A DNA stretch of 64,000 nt, taken from Myxococcales bacterium. Lineage in GTDB: Bacteria; Myxococcota_A; Polyangia; Fen-1088. The notes beneath the pieces are model-generated. The model made no database searches and was not told the origin of the DNA. It saw nothing but the letters and a program-made list of their open reading frames with translations. The stretch covers positions 620,001 through 684,000 of the forward strand of contig JAGTJU010000003.1 of NCBI GenBank assembly GCA_022184915.1. Direction: 5' to 3'. Position numbers and translations under genes: made by a program. Positions 30,040 through 40,001 of this stretch are shown here, one piece after another (the stretch's first letter is position 1; each line of letters begins with the position of its first letter).

Positions 30040-30900
30040 TCACCGTGCCGGGTAAGCGGGCGAAATCAGGTTCATCGTATCCTCGCGGCGGCTGTCGCTC
30101 GCCCACAAAAGCCCGCGGCGTGTGATGCCGAGGGCCTCGGGAACGTCGAACACGTCGACCGTGTGCCCGAGGGAGCTGTAGAACACGCGCCCCTTGCCGT
30201 AGACCTTCTTCCAGCACACGGGCATCACGGCGTCTGCGATCCAGTCGGCATGGTCACCCTTGAAGGTGGTGGTGGCGAGGACCTTGTTGTTGGGGTCCAC
30301 GTGCATGTAGTACTGCTCGGTGCGAAGGTCGAAGTCGGGCACGCCGCGGGTGACGGGATCTTCGTGGTCCGTGATGTTCACGCGATAGCCGATGATGCCC
30401 CCCGGGTGAGACACCCACTGGCCGCCGACCATGAACTGGTATTCCGTCTCGTTGCGGAAGGCGTCCCCCAGGCCGCCATGCCACCCGGCCAGGCCCACGC
30501 CCGACTTGACGGCCCTGAGCAGACCCTTGAGCTGCTCTTTTTTGATGGTGCCCATCGTGAAGATCTGCACGACGAGGTCGAGCGAGGCCATGAATCCGTC
30601 ATCGGCGTAGGGATCGAGGGTGTCCGCCACGGTGACCCTGAAGCCCTGCGTCTTGAGCCAGGGCACGAACAGATCCCTGCACTTGTCCGGCTGGTGCCCG
30701 GGCCAACCGCCATAGACGAAGAGGGCGTTTTTGCGGCCCCTGGTGCGTGGCAGAGGGGGAGGCGGCGGCTCTTCTTTGTCGGCCGGGCGTGCGGCGGGTG
30801 AAGCGGGCTCTGACTGGGACAAGGCGCGCCCGGGCAGGGCAACGGTGAGACCCACCGTCGCCGTGCCCCGAAGAAGCTGTCTTCGGCTCGTGTCTGACAT
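30040..30900 (-). CDS. ThuA-like secreted protein (trehalose-utilisation type fold)
   Basis: The ATG at 30900 gives 286 residues with a Tat-type signal (SRRQLLRGTATVGLTVALPG). The ThuA domain follows: NALFVYGGWPGHQPDKCRDL, KSGVGLAGWHGGLGDAF, VSHPGGIIGYRVNITDHEDP and GRVFYSSLGHTVDVFDVP. ThuA-like proteins have a class I glutamine-amidotransferase-type fold and are linked to sugar metabolism. It lies downstream of, and is probably cotranscribed with, the DUF1552 gene. Confidence 0.85.
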   Translation of the reverse strand: MSDTSRRQLLRGTATVGLTVALPGRALSQSEPASPAARPADKEEPPPPPLPRTRGRKNALFVYGGWPGHQPDKCRDLFVPWLKTQGFRVTVADTLDPYADDGFMASLDLVVQIFTMGTIKKEQLKGLLRAVKSGVGLAGWHGGLGDAFRNETEYQFMVGGQWVSHPGGIIGYRVNITDHEDPVTRGVPDFDLRTEQYYMHVDPNNKVLATTTFKGDHADWIADAVMPVCWKKVYGKGRVFYSSLGHTVDVFDVPEALGITRRGLLWASDSRREDTMNLISPAYPAR

Positions 30901-31004
30901 GTTCACCTGACTTGCCGGCCAGGCTACAGAGCTGGGCCGGGGTGGTGCAAGTGCAGGCGTCGCAATGCAGGCAGCGAAGGGGGCTTCGCTGCGGCCGCGC
31001 TCAC

Positions 31005-32444
31005 TCAGGTGAGCAAGCCCGGGATGATTTCGGTGGCCTTGGCATCGCCGCTCACGGTCTTTTCGCCGAAGCTCGGGGCGTTGATGCCGATTCCGCGCAG
31101 CACCGTCAAACAGGCCTTGCTCATGTTGTCCCTGCGGCTCATCGCGTGGTGCACGCCGGCTTTGAGCTTGCCGCCGCCACGCCCGCAGATCAGCACGGGA
31201 TGAGGGTTGCCGAGGGAGTGCTGCCCCCCGTCCATGTACTCCCACGTGTGGTAAACGGCCGTGTTGTCGAGCAGATTGCCGGCGCCGTAAGGTGTGTCTT
31301 TCAGCTTCTTCAGCAACACCCCGAACTGGTCCACGATGTAGCGGGCGATCTTGTTGGTGTTGTCACGGTCGTAGTGGTTCACGCGATGATGGTTCATCGT
31401 CGTGTATTGCGGGTACACGGCTTCAGACTGCGCGGCCGACCATTCCATGGAGAACACGCGCGTGATCCCACACGAGAGGGCCATGGCCATGAGGTCGGAC
31501 ATCATCGCGTGGCGGGTGGCATCGTTGTTGGGGCTGCCGGGCGCCGCAGGCTTTTCACACTTGACGGTGGTGGGATCGTTGCCGGGCATGGGAGGTGGCG
31601 CATCGACGGGAGTCCCAGGCGGGGTCTCTGGGGGAATCGTCTGCTTGATCTGGTTTTCGATGGCTTCGATTGATGACAGGTGAGCGTCGAGACGGACCTT
31701 GTCGGGGGCACTCAGCCGGGTCTCGAGGGACTTGGCGTGTTCCAGGACCGCGTCGAGCACACTGACCGTGGCTCGCTTGTGGTCGGGCATCTTGGGTGCG
31801 GGCATGTTGCCGCCGGCGGGCGGCAGCGTGGGCGGGGGGGGCGGGGTGGGCAGGCCGCCCCCGAAGAGGCGGTTGAAGACGCGCCCGGGATCCGTCTCGG
31901 CCGACATGAACTGTCCCGCTTGCTGGCCAGAGCCACGAAACGAGGTTCCCCCCTTGTAGGGACCCACCGGATGGATGCCGAGCTGCATGGACTTGATCGG
32001 TGACCCATCGCCCTCGAACTGGTCGGCCACGATCTGATCGATGGACGGCAGCGTGGGGCCGCCGCCGCGCGACTTGCCTTTGTGCTCGTGAGAAAAGGTT
32101 CCCGAAACGGCCGCGGGGTGGCCGTCGGAGTGCGCGAGGCCGCCGAAGTCGAAGATCCCGCCAGACACGACGGTGACGTACTCCTTCGTGGCTGCCAGGC
32201 CCTGCAGCGTTTGCGAGAGCGTGTAGCCGGGCCCCGTCTCCTTCGGGGTCCACTCGCTGGGAAGGGGGCCGCCTCCCGAAAACCAGCTGATGAAAAACGG
32301 GCGGGCGGCGAGCGCGGTGCCCTGGGCGAGCGCGTCGCCGTTACCGTTGAGCATGCCCTCGAGAAGAGTAAGGCCGATGGCCACGGAGCTACCGCCGAGC
32401 ACGCCGCGAAGGACCGTTCTGCGTTCGATGAATCGCTTGGACAT
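31005..32444 (-). CDS. DUF1552 family secreted protein
   Basis: The ATG at 32444 gives 479 residues beginning SKRFIERRTVLRGVLGGSSV, a Tat signal. Family features include MQLGIHPVGPYKG, a proline/glycine-rich linker, LDAHLSSIEAIENQIKQTIP, FSMEWSAAQSEAVYPQYTTM and DNTAVYHTWEYMDGGQHSLG. DUF1552 genes stand directly after DUF1592/1588/1585 genes in Planctomycetes and myxobacteria; the function is unknown. The pair recurs at 55945-59305. Confidence 0.88.
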   Translation of the reverse strand: MSKRFIERRTVLRGVLGGSSVAIGLTLLEGMLNGNGDALAQGTALAARPFFISWFSGGGPLPSEWTPKETGPGYTLSQTLQGLAATKEYVTVVSGGIFDFGGLAHSDGHPAAVSGTFSHEHKGKSRGGGPTLPSIDQIVADQFEGDGSPIKSMQLGIHPVGPYKGGTSFRGSGQQAGQFMSAETDPGRVFNRLFGGGLPTPPPPPTLPPAGGNMPAPKMPDHKRATVSVLDAVLEHAKSLETRLSAPDKVRLDAHLSSIEAIENQIKQTIPPETPPGTPVDAPPPMPGNDPTTVKCEKPAAPGSPNNDATRHAMMSDLMAMALSCGITRVFSMEWSAAQSEAVYPQYTTMNHHRVNHYDRDNTNKIARYIVDQFGVLLKKLKDTPYGAGNLLDNTAVYHTWEYMDGGQHSLGNPHPVLICGRGGGKLKAGVHHAMSRRDNMSKACLTVLRGIGINAPSFGEKTVSGDAKATEIIPGLLT

Positions 32445-32448
32445 GTCT

Positions 32449-34222
32449 TCATTCCCCCTTGGATGCGAACCGAAAGCCATCGCTCGAGACCGCAGCCACG
32501 AAGAGCGCCGCCGGTGCGTAGCTCGAGGAGGCGAAGGACGTCTCGAGAGCGTCCACCAACCCTTGGTTGGCGTCGGACAACTCGTGACCCACCATCGACC
32601 GGAACACCTGCTTGGCAAAACATCGGGTGGTTTCGGGGTTGGCGCGCAGATACGCGGCGAGGTCTGCGGGGCCCTGGTAGCTTTTGTTATCGAGTTCCCA
32701 GGTGGCGTCCACGGGCTTGCCTTTGTCCTGGGTGCGGTAGGCGCCCACGGCATCGTAGTTCTCGAGCGCGAGGCCCAGGGGATCGAAGAACGCGTGGCAG
32801 CCGGCGCAAACGGGATCTTCGCGATGCTTGGCCAGTCGCTCGCGGATGGGCAGGTTCTTGAGCGATTCGGGCTGATCGCCGAGAGGCGCTACATCGTCGG
32901 GTGGATCGGGCGGGTGCTTGCAGAGCAGGCGTTCGTAGACGAACACGCCGCGAGACGTGGGGGACGTATGCCGGTCAGAGGCGTGCAATGCCAGCAGGCC
33001 GCCGAAGGTGACGAGCCCATGGCGCTGGCTTTGGGGCGTGAGGCTTACCTTTTGGAAGGCAGAGCCGTTGGGACTCTGGAGTCCGTAAAACGAGGCCAGC
33101 TCCGCGTTCACATAGGACGACTTGCCTTCGAAGAGGGACAAGAAATTGAGGTTTTCGTCCCACAGGTGCGTGAAGTTCTCTTCGATCTCGCGCTTCATGG
33201 CCGGGAACAAGCCCGCGGGCAGGTTCGAGAAGGTCGCCGTGTCCTTGACGAGGCCATCCAGCTTGTCGAGGCTCAAGTGCTCTTTGACAAACTCCAGCAT
33301 GGCCTGGCGGCCGCGGGGTGAGGCCACGAGCCGCTTGGCCTGCGCGGTCACGCCCTCTTGGGTGTTCAAGGCCCCGCTGGCCGCTGCGTCGAGCAGTTCG
33401 TCATCCGGCGTGCTGTTCCACAGCGCAAACGAAAGCCTGGCCGCCATCTCGTACCCGGTGAAGCGGCGGATCTTTGCGTTCTTCGGATCGTCGACCGGCT
33501 TCGTTCACGTAGAGGAAGTGCGGAGATTGCAGCATGCCGGCGACCGTCATCTGAAGCGCGCCCCAGAGATCACCTTGCAGGTGCTCCGCCACCTTGCCGA
33601 CGAGGCCCGTGAAGAGTTCCACCTCGGCGGGCTCGGGCGCACGGCGAAACAGGCGCCGCGCGAGGGTCTCTATGAAGGTCTTGATGCAGGGCTCGGAGGC
33701 GGTCTTCGGGGCACAACCCACGAGCGCCTGTCGTTTGTCCGCGGCGAAGGCGGCTCCCGAGACCGTAGCGGCCATCGATTGATATTTGTCCACGGCGGCA
33801 GGCGACGAGGTGACGAGCCGCGCCCCGATCGACGAAAAGCCCCGGGAGAGATCCTCGGGGTCGAAGGCCACGTCGTTGCCGAGCGTGACCCCAAAGATAT
33901 CCTTCACGCTGTTGCGAATCTGTGTGGCGGTGAGGCGGCGCATGCCCGCCGGCGGGGGGACGATGCCGGCACTCGGGCCTGGGCCTGCGGGGGCCATGTT
34001 GCCGGGGTCCGTGGGGTCGAGCCCCGGCGGGCTTCCCGGCCTTCCAGGATTGCCGGGCGTGCCGGGACTGTTGGGAACGCCGGGATCCGCGCTGTCGCCG
34101 TCGGCGATTTTGGCCTGGCAGCCCATCAGCACGACCGCGAAGGCGGCGAGCAGAAAGCCGCTCCGCCCACTCCCGTTCCTGTCCCCCGTGCGCACCTGAC
34201 CGAACTGCGAATCCGCGCTCAT
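32449..34222 (-). pseudogene. DUF1592-type c-heme lipoprotein, frameshifted
   Basis: From the ATG at 34222 the lipoprotein signal (FLLAAFAVVLMGCQAK) precedes a Gly/Pro linker, RRLTATQIRNSVKDIFGVTL (DUF1587) and RRLFRRAPEPAEVELF (DUF1595). Near 33,500 the frame breaks after SPHFLYVNEAG. The other frame continues DPKNAKIRRFTGYEMAARLS (DUF1592), then DPVCAGCHAFFDPLGLALEN (DUF1588) with a CxxCH heme-type site, and a DUF1585 end. One missing base explains it. Either the gene is broken or the sequence has an error. Confidence 0.82.
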
Positions 34223-34298
34223 GGCAGGCTTAGTGCCTGCCCGGCCGTCCAAGGGCTCAACTAAGTGTCGAAGACATGAACGACGTGTTTGTGCGTGT

Positions 34299-35440
34299 TT
34301 ACGAAAGCCGCGCCACGAAGGTGAACACGCCCGATTCCACGAGGAGCCTCGCGGACGGGCCGGGGTCCGGGGGGCAGGGGCAGCCGAAAACGTTGCGACC
34401 GGTACGCCGAACGCCGGCGGCGGGGTGGAGCTGGCCCACGTATGTCCTACACGCCTCGTGTAGTACCTCCACGGTGCGGGCCAATCGGGCGGAGGCTCGG
34501 CTGCTCGTCGCGCGCAGACCACGTCGGAGTGAAGGACCGTAAAGCCGGCGCTGCTGCCGAAGAGCGTTGCCAATCTTGCGGCGAAGTGGCGGGTCGACGA
34601 AGCAGGCCGGAAAGCCGCGGCCAGGTGGGCCGCCGGAGCGAGCTCCCAAAGCATCAAAAAGAGGCTCATCATCACGTGGCCGAGGTGGCGAGCCGCTTCG
34701 GGGTGATGAGTCACATCGACGAAGGCTTGTGCGGCCTCGGCAGGTTCGGGTGGCGTCGCAGCAAACCGATCCGCGTAAGCCGAAAGCATGTCCCCCAGCG
34801 GATCGCGCGCGCGGCGCAGGAGCTCGACGAGGTCCCTCAGGCTCTGGCTGGGAAGCACGACGAGATCATCCAGGGGATCCAGGAAGCCCTCGATGTGCCC
34901 CCGCAGCGGCGACGGTACGCCGTCAAGGGTGCCTTTGGCATGGGCGTAATCGGCCACGAAGTTGGGGAACGCGACCAGACTCTCAGTGCCGAGCGTTTCG
35001 AAGACGGGCTCGAGGTGCGTGGTCATGTCGAGCCAGTGCACGAACACCCCGCCGGGGCCAAGGACCCGGGCCACCTCGTCGCGCGCCCGCGCGGGTGCGG
35101 TCACGGCGTCGAAGGCGCACAGGCCGACGACCGCCGCCAGGGAGCCCGCGCGGAATGGCAGTGCCTCCGCCGCCGCGGTGAGGCCCCGCGCGTCGGGCCA
35201 GCGCCGCGTGAGCTTGGCCGTAAACGCGGCTGACATGTCCGAGTGCACGAGCCGGGCGCGCTGGGCCTCCGTGAGCCAAGCCCGGCTTTGCCCCGCGCCG
35301 CAGCCGATCTCGAGCACGAGGCCCTCGGGGGGCAAAAAGCGCGCAAGCGACGCGGAGACCACGTCGCCGCAGGGGGGCCCGAAGAGGCCGCGCCGGTCCT
35401 CCATGCGCTCGAGGTTCGCCAGGGAAAAGCTGAGGGTCAC
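34299..35440 (-). CDS. SAM-dependent methyltransferase, C-terminal part uncertain
   Basis: The protein starts TLSFSLANLERMEDRRGLFG and shows motif I LVLEIGCGAGQSRAWL, then EALPFRAGSLAAVVGLCAFD and VARVLGPGGVFVHWLDMT, a class I methyltransferase. The substrate is unknown. The starting frame has no stop before the next gene. A shifted frame ends RLLVESGVFTFVARLS with a stop at 34299, a likely true C-terminus. A frameshift near 34,400-34,500 is therefore suspected. Confidence 0.7.
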
Positions 35441-35446
35441 GGCGCC

Positions 35447-36199
35447 TCACTCGGACAGGGCGAAACAGTAAATGCCGCCATAGCCGCCGCCGGCGCCCAC
35501 GGACTCGTCCTCGAAATCGCGGGTTGGATCGACGTTGATGCCAGCCGCGCAGCCGCCCGCCACGTGGGCAGCGATCCAGTGCCGCCCCGAGGTGGCGGAG
35601 CGGGGCCACGCGTGGCCCACCAGGGGCGGAACCGTGTCGTCGTTGTTGGCGCTCGTCCAATCGAGGCAGGTGCTGGCCTCATCGCCGTAGAGCTGGCCCC
35701 GCTCGTCGGAGCCGGTCAGGAAATCGTGGTTGTCGATGCGCAGGGGGTCGGGGGAAATGGGATCCCCCCCTTCGTCGGTGAACATCACGGCGAGCGCGGG
35801 ATCGCCCCCCCGGGGGCGTCCCAGGGCATGATCTTCGTCGATGAGGTTTTCGCGCGTCGCCGCCAGGAGACGGCCCCTGAAGTCGTACCAGGGGCCGGGA
35901 CCGATGCGGTCGATGGCGTGCACGGGGGCGCCTTCGTCACCCGCCGCGACGCTCAGGAAGGCGCGCCAGGTTTTGCGGTTGCCCGGGGCGCCCCGGGACG
36001 CAAGCGTGGTGCACAGGGCGTCGGCTCCGGCGAGCCCCCCGAGGTTGCCTCCGAAGCCCTCCGGCCCGGGGGCGAGGCTGATGAGTCCGGTTTGGCTGGT
36101 GGCGAAGAACGAAAAGCGGAGGTCTGCGCCCGTCACCGAAGCGGCCGGGGGCTCGGCACGCCCGCAGCTGGCAAGACCGAGTGACACGAGGACCAGCAT
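35447..36199 (-). CDS. DUF1554-like lipoprotein
   Basis: The ATG at 36199 gives 250 residues with a lipobox (LVLVSLGLASCG). The domain carries FSFFATSQTGLISLAPGPEG, LGGLAGADALCTTLASRG, RKTWRAFLSV, RGQLYGDEASTCLDWTSANN and GRHWIAAHVAGGCAAGI. The LGGLAGAD...C pattern marks DUF1554, a lectin-like extracellular domain. It probably sits on the outer membrane or is released. Function unknown. Confidence 0.8.
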   Translation of the reverse strand: MLVLVSLGLASCGRAEPPAASVTGADLRFSFFATSQTGLISLAPGPEGFGGNLGGLAGADALCTTLASRGAPGNRKTWRAFLSVAAGDEGAPVHAIDRIGPGPWYDFRGRLLAATRENLIDEDHALGRPRGGDPALAVMFTDEGGDPISPDPLRIDNHDFLTGSDERGQLYGDEASTCLDWTSANNDDTVPPLVGHAWPRSATSGRHWIAAHVAGGCAAGINVDPTRDFEDESVGAGGGYGGIYCFALSE

Positions 36200-36300
36200 G
36201 GGCCTCGGAATGGGCCTCGCGAACGTGCGTCTGGGCCGCCTTCCGTATTCCACCGATCTCAGGATACGACAGAGCGGGGCGCCAGGGCGCCTCGAACGTG

Positions 36301-36885
36301 TCAGCCCACGAGGAAGACGTGGGCCGAGCGGGCCCCATGGGCGCCGATGACCAGGGACTGCTCGATGTCGGCTGTCTTCGAGGGGCCGGCGAGGAACAGG
36401 CCGAACCCGGGGCCAAAAGTGCCGATCCGGGCGTACGCTTCGTGCATGTTGTGGACGAGGCTGGCCGCGTCCAAGATCACGGCCAGGTGCTGGCAGATGA
36501 AGAGGCCCGCTTGAAGCCGGCCCTCGAGGCCCGTGACCCAGATGGCGCCGTTTTCGGCCACCCCGAGCTGTCCCCTCACGATCGTGAGGTCGACGTCCTC
36601 GAGCGCGTGGGGGTCGGGCCCCGCCGCAGGCCCCTTCAGGGCAAAGCCCGGCACGAAGGACAACACCCGCTGGGCGCCAGCCAGGGCCGGAAGCGCCGCG
36701 ATCTCGGCGCGCGCCTCGTCTTCGCTCGCGACGCGCACCACACGCCCCCCCACGTTGCCGAGCGCCGTCGTGAACTGGGCGACGGCATCGGGGTAGCGAA
36801 TCCAGGGCCCTTCGAGGCTGGGCAGCGGGGGTACGGGCAGTTCCCGTTGCCGCAGGGCCCGCAGAAGCTCGTCGCGGGCGCTCAT
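36301..36885 (-). CDS. lutC: LutC-like LUD-domain protein
   Basis: The 194-residue protein includes HALEDVDLTIVRGQLGVAEN, GAIWVTGLEGRLQAGLFICQ and HLAVILDAASLVHNMHEAYA, and ends FLAGPSKTADIEQSLVIGAH. These are the motifs of the LUD domain. Together with LutA and LutB it forms an iron-sulfur complex that oxidises L-lactate. Its start overlaps the lutB stop by 4 bases. Confidence 0.92.
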   Translation of the reverse strand: MSARDELLRALRQRELPVPPLPSLEGPWIRYPDAVAQFTTALGNVGGRVVRVASEDEARAEIAALPALAGAQRVLSFVPGFALKGPAAGPDPHALEDVDLTIVRGQLGVAENGAIWVTGLEGRLQAGLFICQHLAVILDAASLVHNMHEAYARIGTFGPGFGLFLAGPSKTADIEQSLVIGAHGARSAHVFLVG

Positions 36886-38390
36886 GCGGCATCTCCCTGT
36901 GAGGGTTTCGAGGGCAGCTCGGCGGGCGGAGCTGCGCGTGCGGGCTCACGCGCGGAAGCCGCGTCCCGCTTGCGGATGACGTACAACTCGCGGAAGGACT
37001 GCGGTGGCATGGGGGGAAGCTCGCGCTGCCGACCCCAGGCGTTGAACCGGTTGTAGAGCAGCGCCCGCGGAAGCTTGGGCACGAGCCTGCGCATCAACTT
37101 GCCACCGAGAGCGAAGAGCCAGCTGCGCTGAAGCACGAAGGACAAAAGCTTCATCGACAACCGTTTGGTGGCCGGCACCAGTTTTTTGAGCGCCAGCTCG
37201 CGGCGCCACGTGAACAGCTGGTGGTGCAGGTCGATCTTGACGGGGCAGACATCCGTACACGAACCGCACAGGCTGCAAGCGAAGGGAAGCGTACTGTGTT
37301 TTTCGGCGTCCATGGCCGGCGAGAGGATGGAACCGATCGGTCCCGGGACCGTGCTGCCGTAGCTGTGGCCCCCGCTGCGGCGGTAAACCGGACAGGTGTT
37401 CATGCACGCGCCACAGCGGATGCACGCGAGGCTGCGGCGAAACTCGTCGCTCGATCGAATCTGGCTGCGCCCGTTGTCGACAAGCACGACGTGCATCTCG
37501 CACCCCGGGCGGGGGCCATGGAAATGGGACGTGTACGTGGTGATGGGCTGTCCCGTGGCCGAGCGTGCGAGGAGCCGGACGAAAACCCCCAGATCCGCCG
37601 CGCGCGGGATGATCTTTTCGATGCCCATGCACGCGATGTGAAGCTTCGGCAGCGCCACGCCGAGATCGGCATTGCCCTCGTTCGTACACACGACCACGCC
37701 CCCGGTCTCCGCGATCGCGAAGTTGACGCCCGTGATGCCGGCATCGGCGGCCATGAACTTCTCGCGCAGGTGCCCGCGCGCGCTTTCGGTGAGGTATTGC
37801 GGATCGTCGGCACCGGCCTTCGTGCCGAGGTGCTGATGAAACGTGTCGCCCACATCCTGCTTTTTGAGGTGGATCGCCGGCAAAACGATGTGGCTTGGCG
37901 GCTCTTGCCGCAGTTGCACGATGCGTTCGCCGAGATCGGTATCCACCACCTCGAGCCCGTGGCGTTCGAGATAAGGATTGAGGTGGCATTCCTCCGTGAG
38001 CATGGACTTGCTCTTGACCACCTTGCGCACGCCATGCTGTTGCAAGATGCCGAGCACGATGCGGTTGTGCTCTTCAGCGTTTGCCGCCCAGTGAACCTTC
38101 ACGCCAAGTCGCTGCGCATTGGCCTCGAACTCTTCGAGGTAGTGGGCGAGTTTCGCCACGGTGTGGGCTTTGATCTGGGACGCGCGCTCGCGCAGGGTTT
38201 CCCACTCGGGCAACGACGCCGCGGCGCGATCCCGCTTTTCCCGGATGAACCACAGCGACTGGTCGTGCCACGTGGCGCGCCCGCGGTTGGCAACGAAGGC
38301 GGAGGCCGCGCGGGCGTGGTCCTGCCGAGGGCTCGTGTCGTGCTGCGGGCTCGTGTCGTGCTGCGGGCTCGTGTCGTGCTGCGGGCTCAT
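36882..38390 (-). CDS. lutB: LutB-like iron-sulfur subunit
   Basis: From the ATG at 38390 the 502-residue protein begins with three repeats of SPQHDT, encoded by a 21-base tandem repeat. The LUD-like domain follows, with SKSMLTEECHLNPYLERHGL and GITGVNFAIAETGGVVVCTN. Two 4Fe-4S motifs are CIRCGACMNTCPVYRR and CSLCGSCTDVCPVKID. It should transfer electrons during lactate oxidation at the inner face of the membrane. The start overlaps lutA by 4 bases. The repeat at the N-terminus is unusual. Confidence 0.95.
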   Translation of the reverse strand: MSPQHDTSPQHDTSPQHDTSPRQDHARAASAFVANRGRATWHDQSLWFIREKRDRAAASLPEWETLRERASQIKAHTVAKLAHYLEEFEANAQRLGVKVHWAANAEEHNRIVLGILQQHGVRKVVKSKSMLTEECHLNPYLERHGLEVVDTDLGERIVQLRQEPPSHIVLPAIHLKKQDVGDTFHQHLGTKAGADDPQYLTESARGHLREKFMAADAGITGVNFAIAETGGVVVCTNEGNADLGVALPKLHIACMGIEKIIPRAADLGVFVRLLARSATGQPITTYTSHFHGPRPGCEMHVVLVDNGRSQIRSSDEFRRSLACIRCGACMNTCPVYRRSGGHSYGSTVPGPIGSILSPAMDAEKHSTLPFACSLCGSCTDVCPVKIDLHHQLFTWRRELALKKLVPATKRLSMKLLSFVLQRSWLFALGGKLMRRLVPKLPRALLYNRFNAWGRQRELPPMPPQSFRELYVIRKRDAASAREPARAAPPAELPSKPSQGDAA

Positions 38391-39181
38391 GAAGCCCTCC
38401 TTAGTTGTACGAGAGCGCTCGCGCCCGCCACGATTTGGGGCACGGGCCGTCCGGCGAGGATCTGCGCCACGTGCATCACCGCGATCGTTTGGCCTTGTCG
38501 GCGCAAGATCCCTTCGAGGTGCATGAGGCAGGACATGTCGGCGGCGGTGAGCACGGCCGTTCCGGCCTGGTTGTGATCGGCGATCCGATCCTGCCCCATC
38601 ATGCACGACACGGCTTCCTCGGCCACGGCGAAGGTGCCCCCAAAACCGCAACACTCGTCGGGCCGCGCCAGCGAGACCAGCTCGAGGCCCTCGAGGCCCG
38701 CGAGCAGCTGCCGGACTTTGTTCGGGGCTTCGTTCATGAGCTCACTCGGCTTGCCGAGGTGCAGCTCCCGCAGGCCGTGGCAGCTTTGGTGCAAGCCCAC
38801 CTTGTAGGGGAATCGGCCAGTCCATGTGTCCACCTTCAATACATCGGTCAGGAACTCGCAAAGCTCGAAGGTGCGTGCCTTGAGGCTGGCGAACGCCGTG
38901 TCGCCAGGGAAGTACTCGTCGTAGTGGTGCCGCACCATCGACACGCAGCTGCCCGAGGGGCAAACCACGTAATCGTACGGCGCGAAATGGCGCAGGAAGT
39001 GTTCGGCCAGAGGGCGCGCGGCCTCGGTGCAGCCGGTGTTGGCCATGGGCTGCCCGCAGCAGGTCTGCCCGGGAGGAAACTCGACCTGGAGCCCGCGCCG
39101 TTCGAGCACCTCCAAGGTGGCGAGCGCCACGTCGGGGTAGAGCTGGTCGATGTAACAGGGGACAAAAAGGCCAACCTTCAT
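38387..39181 (-). CDS. lutA: LutA-like cysteine-rich (CCG) subunit
   Basis: The 264-residue protein starts KVGLFVPCYIDQLYPDVALA. It has two CCG domains, QTCCGQPMANTGCTEAARPL and ARPDECCGFGGTFAVAEEAV, typical of LutA and of GlpC/HdrB-type subunits. It is first in the lutABC operon (39181 to 36301, minus strand). No lactate permease is nearby. Confidence 0.94.
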   Translation of the reverse strand: MKVGLFVPCYIDQLYPDVALATLEVLERRGLQVEFPPGQTCCGQPMANTGCTEAARPLAEHFLRHFAPYDYVVCPSGSCVSMVRHHYDEYFPGDTAFASLKARTFELCEFLTDVLKVDTWTGRFPYKVGLHQSCHGLRELHLGKPSELMNEAPNKVRQLLAGLEGLELVSLARPDECCGFGGTFAVAEEAVSCMMGQDRIADHNQAGTAVLTAADMSCLMHLEGILRRQGQTIAVMHVAQILAGRPVPQIVAGASALVQLRRAS

Positions 39182-39429
39182 GGGCAGGGGTCCATGGGCT
39201 TAGATGAGGGAGGAAGGGGGAAAACGTCCGCCCCACGGGCGAGCAGATGCAGCTTAGCAGTCACCTGCCGAACGTCAGGATCACGGCGCGACGCGGCGGG
39301 CCGCGCTCCACTTATCCACAGCCGAGCCCTTGACCCTCGGCAGCTTCCATGTCATTTCCTTCGGCCCGCCCAGGGTTTGGGGTGAACCGTGTTCGCCCAG
39401 CACCCACGTGGGGTCCACGGAGTCTTCAA

Positions 39430-39591
39430 ATGGCCAAAGGCAATCGCGTCATCGTCCAACTCGAGTCCACTGCGGGCACGGGGTATCGGTACACCACCAC
39501 CAAGAACAAGCGCACCAAGCCCGATCGGATCGAGATCAAAAAATACGATCCCAAGGCGCGCAAGCACGTTCCTTTCAAGGAGACGAAGTAA
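39430..39591 (+). CDS. rpmG: 50S ribosomal protein L33
   Basis: The 53-residue protein reads [20 protein letters not shown] then [20 protein letters not shown] and [11 protein letters not shown], an L33 of the cysteine-free (zinc-independent) class. The 248 bases upstream contain no gene and should hold its promoter. The stop overlaps the next start as TAATG. Confidence 0.96.
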   Translation: MAKGNRVIVQLESTAGTGYRYTTTKNKRTKPDRIEIKKYDPKARKHVPFKETK

Positions 39592-39911
39592 TGCCCGCTC
39601 GCATTCGTAAAGGTGACACGGTCGTCGTCATTGCCGGCAAGGACAAGGGCAAGACGGGCGAGGTGCTTCGCTTCGAAGGTGATGACCGCGTGGTGGTCCA
39701 GCGCATCAACATGCAGAAGCGCCACAAGCGACCCACCCAGCAAAACCAGAGCGGCGGCATCGTGGAGCAGGAAGGCACCATTCACGTCTCGAACGTGATG
39801 CTGGCCGACCCCAAGGAGCCCACGAAGGGAACCCGCGTCGGCTTCCGCAAGGATGGCGACAAGCTGGTTCGCGTGGCGAAGCGCAGCAGCACCGACGTTC
39901 CTGCGGCCTGA
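39591..39911 (+). CDS. rplX: 50S ribosomal protein L24
   Basis: The 106-residue protein reads [20 protein letters not shown] (the KOW motif) and [20 protein letters not shown], which define L24. Normally rplX stands in the spc operon after rplN; here it follows rpmG with overlapping stop and start. It may be a relocated or additional copy. Confidence 0.95.
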   Translation: MPARIRKGDTVVVIAGKDKGKTGEVLRFEGDDRVVVQRINMQKRHKRPTQQNQSGGIVEQEGTIHVSNVMLADPKEPTKGTRVGFRKDGDKLVRVAKRSSTDVPAA

Positions 39912-40001
39912 GCTCCGGCTCCCGCAACAGCGATTGGCCCGCGTAGACCCCGTGACCGCAAGGTCTCGGGGTTTCGTGCGTGTGCTCTTCGCGGAACCAG
40001 C

